Assembly (NCBI GenBank): GCA_943788725.1
Contig: CALSRJ010000002.1
Span: forward strand, 62,001 to 126,000
Direction: 5' to 3'
Length of the DNA stretch: 64,000 bases
DNA from: an uncultured Flavobacteriales bacterium
Lineage (GTDB): Bacteria; Bacteroidota; Bacteroidia; Flavobacteriales_G; Salibacteraceae
A model generated the notes under the pieces. It saw only the letters and a program-made list of their open reading frames with translations. It searched no databases and was not told the origin of the DNA. The position numbers were made by a program, and so were the translations under genes. This document shows, piece by piece, positions 16,935 through 23,165 of the stretch (its first letter is position 1; each line of letters opens with the position of its first letter).

Positions 16935-17459
16935 ATGGTCTCACAAACAATAGATACGCTCGAACAACTGGTGCACAATTTGAACATGGGCCCCGGTTAC
17001 GAAGGTTACAGATCGATGGTAGAAGCCATCAATCTGAATCCAGATGAATTGATTAAACTTTGCGACGTTGAGGGTGACAACCATCAACGGATTTGCATTT
17101 ACGACACGCCCGGCATGGAGGCCGTATTGAGCTATTGGAAACCCGGACAATCCACCCGAATCCACGACTACAACTTCCAACAAGCTTGGACCAAGGTGAT
17201 CAAAGGGCAATTGATCCTAGAATTCTTTGATGTCTTTAATGGTGAACCGCATGCCGAGATTACCGAAACGCAACTCATGGATCCGGGAGACATTATGTAC
17301 ATGAACACAAGTTTTGGATTCCACCGCTATGCCAACTTAAGTGCGGCCGACTCGATTGCCATCCATATTTACGCGGATAAGATTGATGCGTGGCACGTCT
17401 ATGACGAAGATACCGGAGCCATTGAAACCGTCCCTACTACCTATTCAAGAGTATTGTAG
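16935..17459 (+). CDS. Cysteine-dioxygenase-like cupin with one altered iron ligand
   Basis: This 174-residue cupin of the thiol dioxygenase type normally oxidises cysteine (or a similar thiol) to its sulfinate using Fe(II) held by three His. Visible here are H77 in TRIHDYN, H130 in GFHRYAN, and the H144/Y146 pair (IHIYAD) that matches the Ser-His-Tyr triad of cysteine dioxygenase. The second metal ligand, His in the usual HxH, is Tyr79, the cross-linking Cys position is Ala84, and the triad Ser is Ala142. ATG 16935 was chosen; a TTG start 7 codons earlier has no support. Its sulfur-cluster position fits thiol chemistry, but the substituted ligand means activity is uncertain. Confidence 0.75.
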   Translation: MVSQTIDTLEQLVHNLNMGPGYEGYRSMVEAINLNPDELIKLCDVEGDNHQRICIYDTPGMEAVLSYWKPGQSTRIHDYNFQQAWTKVIKGQLILEFFDVFNGEPHAEITETQLMDPGDIMYMNTSFGFHRYANLSAADSIAIHIYADKIDAWHVYDEDTGAIETVPTTYSRVL

Positions 17460-17463
17460 CAAT

Positions 17464-17507
17464 GTGACTTCTGTTACTGTAGTGTTCAATCCAACATGCG
17501 TCCTTTG
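17464..17507 (+). promoter_or_regulatory. Crp-type operator C and promoter of the rhodanese-thioredoxin operon
   Basis: GTGAC-TTCT-GTTAC (17464-17477) is the reverse complement of operator B over 14 bp. Its centre is again 33.5 bp from TTTG (17504-17507; box GTCCTTTG). It starts 4 bp after the cupin stop, so the downstream genes have their own activated promoter. Confidence 0.72.
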
Positions 17508-17533
17508 CAGCATCATTACAAACAGCAAGACAC

Positions 17534-17869
17534 ATGTTCGGACTCTTCAACAAAACCAAGCATTACCAAGACCTCGATGCCTCCACTTTTGCGGAAGGCA
17601 TGAAGAAAAACAACAGCGTCGTTTTGGACGTTCGTACCAAGTCAGAATTCAATTCAGGGCATCTTCCGGGAGCGAAGCACCTCGATGTTTCGTCCCGTGA
17701 ATTTTATCAAAAAGCGCAGCAGCTCGATCGAACCAAGCACTATATGGTGTATTGCCGCAGTGGTATGCGAAGTGGCGATGCTTGCAAGCAACTTTCAAAA
17801 ATGGAATTTGAACAATTGAGCAATCTTCGGGGCGGGATCATGCAGTGGAGAGGAAAAATCAAACGGTAA
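17534..17869 (+). CDS. Single-domain rhodanese
   Basis: This 111-residue cytoplasmic rhodanese has the domain start LDVRTKSEFNSGHLPGA (31-47) and the sulfur-accepting loop VYCRSGMRSG with active Cys 74, ending in LRGGIMQW. Such proteins take sulfane sulfur and pass it to thiols such as thioredoxin. The stop overlaps the thioredoxin start by one base (TAATG), so a rhodanese-thioredoxin relay is likely. It is first in the operon behind operator C. Confidence 0.92.
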   Translation: MFGLFNKTKHYQDLDASTFAEGMKKNNSVVLDVRTKSEFNSGHLPGAKHLDVSSREFYQKAQQLDRTKHYMVYCRSGMRSGDACKQLSKMEFEQLSNLRGGIMQWRGKIKR

Positions 17870-18186
17870 TGGAAGCAACAACACAAAAAAGAGAAACGTT
17901 CTCTGAAATCATCAACTCTGGAAAAATTGTATTGGTCGATTTCTTTGCAGAATGGTGCGGCCCCTGCAAAATGATGCAACCTATCCTCAAGGAATTAAGC
18001 GCCGAGGTGGATGAAAACGTTCGCATCATCAAGATCGACGTAGACAAAAACCCCATGGTCTCAAGCAGTTTTCAGATCCGCGGGGTACCTACTTTGATCA
18101 TCTTTAAAGATGGACAGATCAAATGGCGTCAATCGGGCGTACTAACGGTTCCTCAATTGAAACAGGCCATCGACGCTGTACACTAA
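17869..18186 (+). CDS. Thioredoxin
   Basis: This 105-residue thioredoxin has the active site AEWCGPCKMM (about 33-42) and the cis-proline region RGVPTLIIF (about 73-81). There is no signal peptide, so it is cytoplasmic. ATG 17869 overlaps the rhodanese stop; a GTG start 24 bp earlier lies inside the rhodanese and was not used. Within this operon it may reduce rhodanese-bound persulfide, releasing sulfide, rather than serve as the main cellular thioredoxin. Confidence 0.95.
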   Translation: MEATTQKRETFSEIINSGKIVLVDFFAEWCGPCKMMQPILKELSAEVDENVRIIKIDVDKNPMVSSSFQIRGVPTLIIFKDGQIKWRQSGVLTVPQLKQAIDAVH

Positions 18187-18206
18187 TCTGCTCTAGCCAA
18201 ACAAAC

Positions 18207-18443
18207 ATGAAAGCCATTTCCGATTTCCTCGTTCGACACATTCGTTTTTGGGTGCTCGGCAGTCTTAGTCTCGGCCTTGCCCCGTTTTTTCCAGAACCTC
18301 ATATTTGGGGTAAAATCCAGTGGATTGCAGGCGGAGCTGTGGGCATGGCGCCTATCGACTGGTTCGACACGGTTCTTCATGGCACGCCCTGGCTTCTTCT
18401 CGTCTTATCTTTGATTTTTAAACTCAAAAACCAATCAACATGA
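18207..18443 (+). CDS. Small two-helix membrane protein of the rhodanese operon
   Basis: This 78-residue protein has two hydrophobic segments (FWVLGSLSLGLAPFF near 14-28 and TPWLLLVLSLIF near 60-71) joined by a conserved-looking loop (EPHIWGKIQWIAGGAVGM, then PIDWFD). The start is ATG 18207, 20 bp after the thioredoxin stop, and its stop overlaps the next start by 4 bp (ATGA). I do not know its function. Its fixed place between thioredoxin and a rhodanese lipoprotein suggests a membrane part of the sulfur pathway, but no transport motif is visible. Confidence 0.75.
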   Translation: MKAISDFLVRHIRFWVLGSLSLGLAPFFPEPHIWGKIQWIAGGAVGMAPIDWFDTVLHGTPWLLLVLSLIFKLKNQST

Positions 18444-18841
18444 AATACGCACTTTCCCTTCTCCTGATGACAGCACTTCTCTCTTGCAGTGCTCAACAGA
18501 ATGATCACGCAACCTCTGATACCCATTTGCAGGAAGCATCCATCATTTATTCCGACGTTAGCAACGCAGAGGCCAAGCAGCTGATGGCTGAGCGCCCGAA
18601 CCTAATGATCATCGATGTTCGCACAGATGGCGAAGTATCGCAAGGCGTCATCGAAGGTTCCATGCAAATCGACATTTCAAAGCCAAATTTTGACAGTGAG
18701 TTGGCCAAGCTAGACAAGACAGCTCCGGTATTGGTCTATTGTGCTGCTGGTGGAAGAAGCAAGACCGCGCAAAACAAAATGAAGGCAATGGGCTTTAAAG
18801 AAGTACATAACCTGTCAGGAGGATACAGCGGCTGGGAATAA
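18440..18841 (+). CDS. Rhodanese lipoprotein (envelope)
   Basis: This 133-residue protein has an SPII signal peptide (lipobox LLSC, lipid Cys 16), a short linker and a rhodanese domain with IIDVRTDGEVSQG (about 57-69) and active loop VYCAAGGRS (Cys about 99). It sits outside the inner membrane, so the operon encodes one cytoplasmic and one envelope rhodanese. This could be a relay for sulfane sulfur across the membrane, perhaps with the 2-TM protein before it. Confidence 0.9.
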   Translation: MKYALSLLLMTALLSCSAQQNDHATSDTHLQEASIIYSDVSNAEAKQLMAERPNLMIIDVRTDGEVSQGVIEGSMQIDISKPNFDSELAKLDKTAPVLVYCAAGGRSKTAQNKMKAMGFKEVHNLSGGYSGWE

Positions 18842-18878
18842 TCGCTTGACCCCTTGAGGGGTTGATTAATTGAATCGA

Positions 18879-19769
18879 ATGGAAAAGTATGGGGACGTAT
18901 TTCTGCGTTCATTCTCCGATTTTGGAGGATATCTGTGGCGTGAGATCACGTTTCAAGTAGACCCTTGGTACGTGAACTACTTCTGGTGGTTGATCTTGCT
19001 TTCACTGGTTGTGTGGGGGTTGGAAGTCGTTTTTCCCTGGCGCAAAGGTCAATCCGTTTTCCGAAAGGATTTTTGGCTCGACACCTTTTACATGTTCTTC
19101 AACTTCTACATTTTTAAACTGATCATCTTCATGGCCTTCTCCAACGTGACGGAGATGGCTTTCAAAGATGCATTCGGTGGCGACTTGAGTAGCTTAGCGC
19201 TGATTGACATTTCCGGTATGAACTGGTGGGTTCAATTGTTGTTCTTCTTTGTGGTAACCGATTTCATCCAGTGGCTCACGCACGTCACCTTGCATCGCTT
19301 TGATGTGCTTTGGGAGTTTCACAAAGTACACCACTCCGTTGAAGAAATGGGTTTCGCGGCTCACCTGCGCTACCATTGGATGGAAAATGTGTTCTATACC
19401 CCTATGAAGTACGTCGCCGTAATGCTGATCGGCGGGTTCACGCCCGAGCAAGCTTACATCGTGTTTTACTTCGCCATTGCGATTGGCCATTTGAACCATG
19501 CCAACATCCATTTGACGTACGGACCGTTGAAGTACATCCTCAACAATCCAGTCATGCACCTCTGGCATCATGCATACAACCTACCGGAAGGTCATCGGAA
19601 GGGAATGAACTTTGGCATTTCATTAAGTCTTTGGGACTACGTATTCAAAACGAACTCGATTCCAGAGGATGATGCACATGTCAAATTGGGTTTTCCAGGA
19701 TCGGAAGACTTCCCTAAAACCTTCCTTCAACAGCTCGTTCACGGTTTCGGTTCACCGAAGGGCAAATGA
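18879..19769 (+). CDS. Sterol desaturase / fatty acid hydroxylase family membrane enzyme
   Basis: This 296-residue di-iron membrane enzyme has several membrane segments and the His clusters of the superfamily: HVTLH (HX3H), FHKVHH (HX2HH) and HLWHHA (HX2HH), plus further His in between. ATG 18879 was chosen over TTG 18870. Members hydroxylate or desaturate lipids. It follows the rhodanese lipoprotein by 37 bp; a small hairpin (ACCCC-TTGA-GGGGT, 18849-18861) without a T-run lies between. Whether it belongs to the sulfur operon or only follows it is open. Confidence 0.85.
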   Translation: MEKYGDVFLRSFSDFGGYLWREITFQVDPWYVNYFWWLILLSLVVWGLEVVFPWRKGQSVFRKDFWLDTFYMFFNFYIFKLIIFMAFSNVTEMAFKDAFGGDLSSLALIDISGMNWWVQLLFFFVVTDFIQWLTHVTLHRFDVLWEFHKVHHSVEEMGFAAHLRYHWMENVFYTPMKYVAVMLIGGFTPEQAYIVFYFAIAIGHLNHANIHLTYGPLKYILNNPVMHLWHHAYNLPEGHRKGMNFGISLSLWDYVFKTNSIPEDDAHVKLGFPGSEDFPKTFLQQLVHGFGSPKGK

Positions 19770-19814
19770 ATAGACCTCCTTGCTTAATCTCCAGTCTAAT
19801 AAGGCTTGGAGGGT

Positions 19815-19822
19815 TATATTTG
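19815..19822 (+). promoter_or_regulatory. -7 box of the Crp/Fnr regulator gene
   Basis: TATATTTG matches TAnnTTTG fully, 20 bp before ATG 19843. No copy of the GKAAC-N4-GTCAC operator is found 33.5 bp upstream, so autoactivation through that site is not supported. Confidence 0.55.
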
Positions 19823-19842
19823 ATGGTAGATGTACGGAACAC

Positions 19843-20496
19843 ATGAACGCTAGGATAAAAGAGATACTAACGGACCGCTTTCCCATGTTTGAAGCCGCAT
19901 TGATCGATCGCCTCGCCATTGAGGGGACCATCAAAGAGTTTGCTGAAGGAGAGGAAATGATGCGTACCGGCCAGTATTTTCGATCGACCTTATTGGTGGT
20001 AGATGGATTGGTTAAGCTCTATCGTGAAGGAGAGGACGGTGGCGAATTCTTTGTGTACTACATCGAGCCAGGCAATGCTTGCGCACTTTCCATGGTTTGT
20101 GCATCTCAACAAAAGACATCAGAAGTCATGGCTAGGGCCATTCAACCATCCACGGCCATTCTGGTCCCTATTGACAAAATGGATCAGCTCATGTTGGAGT
20201 TCAAGTCGTGGTACTACTTCGTCCTTGAGACCTACCGATCACGCTTTGAGGAGATCCTCACCGTGGTAGATGCCATCGCCTTCAAGGCAATGGATGAACG
20301 ATTGGAGTTCTACCTGATCAAACAATCGAGAACACTTGAAACCACCGTGATTCACACCACTCATCAGGAGATTGCGAGTGACCTGAACACCTCACGTGAG
20401 GTGATCTCTAGGTTGTTGAAAAAGATGGAACAGAATGGAATGATCAGCCTCCAGCGCAATCAGATCGACCTCGCTCCACTCGTGGAAAATGTTTGA
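19843..20496 (+). CDS. Crp/Fnr-family regulator, candidate activator of the sulfur cluster
   Basis: The 217-residue protein has an N-terminal cyclic-nucleotide-like beta barrel (to about 115), a dimer helix and a winged helix with the recognition helix NTSREVISRLL (182-192). R185, E186 and R190 match the base-reading residues of CRP, and S189 fits the FNR pattern. It has only two cysteines, C80 and C86, in EPGNACALSMVCAS at the effector face. No Fe-S cysteine set is present and the cAMP-binding Arg/Ser motif is not recognisable. I infer that it binds operators A-C and senses sulfane sulfur or redox through C80/C86. ATG 19843 was chosen (MNARIKEIL). Confidence 0.9.
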   Translation: MNARIKEILTDRFPMFEAALIDRLAIEGTIKEFAEGEEMMRTGQYFRSTLLVVDGLVKLYREGEDGGEFFVYYIEPGNACALSMVCASQQKTSEVMARAIQPSTAILVPIDKMDQLMLEFKSWYYFVLETYRSRFEEILTVVDAIAFKAMDERLEFYLIKQSRTLETTVIHTTHQEIASDLNTSREVISRLLKKMEQNGMISLQRNQIDLAPLVENV

Positions 20497-20501
20497 CCGT
20501 A

Positions 20502-21281
20502 ATGAAGGCGCTCGCTGCATATGGAAAAGCATTTCGATTCCTCTTCCACAACCAGCTGGGATGGTTCCTCTGGTTCCCCACTCTGATTACAGTACTGGTC
20601 TTTTTTGGAGGCTTCTCCCTTACTTCATGGGCTACCAAGAGCATTTCAGATACGATTGATGTTTGGATAAACAGCATCGATTGGCTGCCCGATTGGGCTT
20701 CCGTAATTCAAGATATTGTCTATTGGGTTTTGTGGATCGTCATGCGGATCATTCTCTACTTCGTATTCGCATTCTTTGGTGGTACGATCATCCTGGTATT
20801 GATGACGCCCATTCTTACTTGGTTGAGCGAACAAGTTGCTCAAAAGATGGGCAAAGATGTCCCCCCTTTCAACATCACGCAGTTTACAAGAGACATCACC
20901 CGAGCAGCTGGTCTCGCTATTCGAAATGGAATGGTTCAAGGTATACTCTCGCTCGGTTGCTTTATAATCGGGTTCATCCCCTTAATCGGAGCAGTCGCTC
21001 CCTTCCTCCTTTTCGTCGTCAACGGGTACTTCTATGGATATAATTTCATGGATTACTCGCTCGAACGCCGTCGATTCACGGTAAAAGAGAGCAATCGCTA
21101 CGTTTGGAGCCATCGCTTCAGTGCACTGAGTTTGGGGGCACCTTTTGCATTTTGGATGTTGATTCCATTTATCGGCCCCATGACCGCTGGCTACTTATCC
21201 CTCTTCTCTACCGTTGCAGCTACTCTTGAAGTGGAGCGCATAGAAGGACCAACTTCGACGCATCAAGAAGTACATGCGTAA
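20502..21281 (+). CDS. EI24/CysZ-family membrane protein
   Basis: This 259-residue protein has four or more long hydrophobic segments (near 17-45, 75-105, 145-185 and 225-245) and the EI24 family hallmark PFLLFVVNGYFYGYNFMDYSLERRR. The family includes the E. coli sulfate channel CysZ, which would fit the neighbouring sulfur genes, but Bacteroidota have many EI24 proteins of unknown role. It starts 5 bp after the Crp/Fnr stop, so the two are probably co-transcribed. The last 8 bp overlap the next gene. Confidence 0.8.
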   Translation: MKALAAYGKAFRFLFHNQLGWFLWFPTLITVLVFFGGFSLTSWATKSISDTIDVWINSIDWLPDWASVIQDIVYWVLWIVMRIILYFVFAFFGGTIILVLMTPILTWLSEQVAQKMGKDVPPFNITQFTRDITRAAGLAIRNGMVQGILSLGCFIIGFIPLIGAVAPFLLFVVNGYFYGYNFMDYSLERRRFTVKESNRYVWSHRFSALSLGAPFAFWMLIPFIGPMTAGYLSLFSTVAATLEVERIEGPTSTHQEVHA

Positions 21282-21906
21282 CGTATTGCCCTTCCTTTTG
21301 ACCGCTGCGATAGCCCTATCATTTACACAGTGTTCCAAAGATGACCCAACGGGCCTCGGCAGCGTCATCGTCAAAGACGACCTGAATGACCCTTCGCTGT
21401 GGTCCTATGAAATTCAAGATTCTTCGGGGTACAATTCTGCTTCATCAAGCGGAATTTTCTCGCGCGGATCCTTAGAGATCGCTGTAAATCAAGGCGAAGA
21501 TTGCGAAATAAGCAGGGCGTTAAGAGGTCTTGAAGAATACAGCAACACCATCGAAGAAAGCCTCGAACAAAGTGACACCTTAATTTTAGCCCTCGACGGT
21601 GTGAGTGCAGATTACGCTGGTATGGGCACAGCGACCTTTGTCTTTCATTATGCGAAGAAGCAGGTCAGCGTAGACATCCCCTACGGCGCATCCTCGACAG
21701 AATACTTAATCTACATCACCAACGATGCAATCCACCGGGTGTTGATTAACGGGGCCGAAGCTGAAGCAGTTACTTCTTATGTGCGTTGGAGTGAAGAGAC
21801 GTCGCAGGCCTGGTTATTTCAGCTGGATGTACGAGCTTGCGGAGCAGACCTCTATGCGTATGCAAAGATCAGCATCGAAAGGCTGAGGCTGTATCAGAAA
21901 TCTTGA
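21274..21906 (+). CDS. Lipoprotein of unknown function
   Basis: This 210-residue protein has an SPII signal peptide (SFTQC, lipid Cys 20). The mature part starts with an acidic linker, and the rest looks beta-rich with a jelly-roll-like pattern (DDLNDPSLWSYEIQDSSG near 34-51). No family is recognised. It overlaps the EI24 gene by 8 bp and so belongs to its transcript, and it converges on the gene at 21915. Confidence 0.72.
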   Translation: MRNVLPFLLTAAIALSFTQCSKDDPTGLGSVIVKDDLNDPSLWSYEIQDSSGYNSASSSGIFSRGSLEIAVNQGEDCEISRALRGLEEYSNTIEESLEQSDTLILALDGVSADYAGMGTATFVFHYAKKQVSVDIPYGASSTEYLIYITNDAIHRVLINGAEAEAVTSYVRWSEETSQAWLFQLDVRACGADLYAYAKISIERLRLYQKS

Positions 21907-21914
21907 ATCGCCGG

Positions 21915-22478
21915 CTAGCGCAATGTGAACCGCTGAATGATCTCCTGTGCGATGGAATGGCTTTGAGAAGGTTTGCCGTCTATGGATGTATATGTTAAAA
22001 TATACGCCATCTGCCCCTTCATCATCAAACGTTGATAGTAGGATGCCTTAAGCGTTCCTTGACGACCTTTATAGGTAAGCCAATACTCACCATTTTCCTT
22101 GCGCGCTTCAAAATCCTCCAGATCCGTAATGAACTTTTGAATCAGTCCTACAGATTGGTCCATGTATGCATCGATGTTGAGGTTCTTTCCCGTAACATCG
22201 TCGACCATTAGGTTGACATTCTCCTTGAAGTAATCATTGGTAGAATCCGCAGGAGTAAACAAAATCATGGCGGTGTTCATCTTTCCTGTAGTGTCCAACT
22301 CCCAGCCTACGGGTGCGACTAAGCTATACGAAAGTGAGCTCACGTCATACAACACCCAACCTTCAGGAACTTCTATGGTAGACACAGCTTTGGAAGCAGG
22401 AGCTTCGCCATCGCCAGCGCATCCGATCAGCACGGCACAAAGCGAAAGCAGTGTTACGATGGATGGAAGCTTAATCAT
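21915..22478 (-). CDS. Lipoprotein with PsbP/DUF1795-like fold
   Basis: This 187-residue protein has a signal peptide ending LIGC (Cys about 20). Its core, YSLVAPVGWELD followed by a mixed alpha/beta pattern and a final helix with RFTLR, resembles the DcrB/PsbP-like DUF1795 family of envelope proteins of unknown role. The start ATG 22478 overlaps the stop of the upstream DUF6438 gene by 4 bp; the longer frame to 22514 lies inside that gene. It is the last gene of the yidC transcript. Confidence 0.75.
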   Translation of the reverse strand: MIKLPSIVTLLSLCAVLIGCAGDGEAPASKAVSTIEVPEGWVLYDVSSLSYSLVAPVGWELDTTGKMNTAMILFTPADSTNDYFKENVNLMVDDVTGKNLNIDAYMDQSVGLIQKFITDLEDFEARKENGEYWLTYKGRQGTLKASYYQRLMMKGQMAYILTYTSIDGKPSQSHSIAQEIIQRFTLR

Positions 22479-23161
22479 TGTCCATCGCTTTGAGCATCCG
22501 ACATCTCTTTCCAATCCTGCTCTTTGATGATTTCCTCCACCGCTCGCTCGAACGCATGCAAAGCCTCAGGGGCTCCCATTCGATCATATACCCAATGTAC
22601 CTGATCACCACTGCGCAGGATGGTCAAAACGGAAGGAACATCGGTCACGTTTGCATCGTAGCGATGCTCAAACCCAAAGTATCCGTGCTGATTGGCAAGA
22701 TCGACAATATGCTGCATGGTCTCTTGGCTGAAATCAGCCTCGAAGAATCCTATGTAATCGAAAAAGCGCTTTCCTTCTAATACGGCATGTCCTTCTAAAT
22801 CCACATCAAGGTTGTAGATAGGACATTGTCCAAAACAAGGTGAACGATACATTCCAAAAAACTGGTTCCGCCCAATGGTAGGCTCGCCTGCAGCGGGATT
22901 CGACTTGGTCTTAATACCACTCGTTTCGTCTACAGCTGCTTCGTCTGCTTTATCCTCTTGTTGCGCTTTCGGCTGCTCATTGTCCGTTTTCACACCCGCT
23001 GGATTAATCCGTGGCTTACCAATGGGTTGAGTCAAGGTTTTCCCACCGGTGGTCTTCGGTTTAGCCGCTGGCTCTTCCGTTTTAATGGTCGATTGCTCAT
23101 TGTTCTTGCAAGCCCCAAAACCTAGGGTTGCAATGACAATCAAAATACTCAAGTATCTCAT
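22475..23161 (-). CDS. DUF6438 lipoprotein
   Basis: The 228-residue protein begins at ATG 23161 with an SPII signal peptide (LGFGAC, Cys about 17) and a long Lys/Glu/Pro-rich linker (20-90). The DUF6438 domain then follows, recognised by YRSPCFGQCPIYNLDVDLEG (about 104-123) with its Cys-x3-Cys. Function unknown. It starts 4 bp after the yidC stop. The linker suggests the domain is held away from the membrane. Confidence 0.8.
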   Translation of the reverse strand: MRYLSILIVIATLGFGACKNNEQSTIKTEEPAAKPKTTGGKTLTQPIGKPRINPAGVKTDNEQPKAQQEDKADEAAVDETSGIKTKSNPAAGEPTIGRNQFFGMYRSPCFGQCPIYNLDVDLEGHAVLEGKRFFDYIGFFEADFSQETMQHIVDLANQHGYFGFEHRYDANVTDVPSVLTILRSGDQVHWVYDRMGAPEALHAFERAVEEIIKEQDWKEMSDAQSDGQ

Positions 23162-23165
23162 ACGC

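Noticed and set aside
18849-18861. ACCCC-TTGA-GGGGT hairpin between the rhodanese lipoprotein and the desaturase gene
   Set aside because: Short stem and no T-run, so it is not called a terminator.
19785-19842. Looked for a GKAAC-N4-GTCAC copy upstream of the Crp/Fnr gene itself
   Set aside because: None at the required distance from TATATTTG, so no claim of autoregulation.
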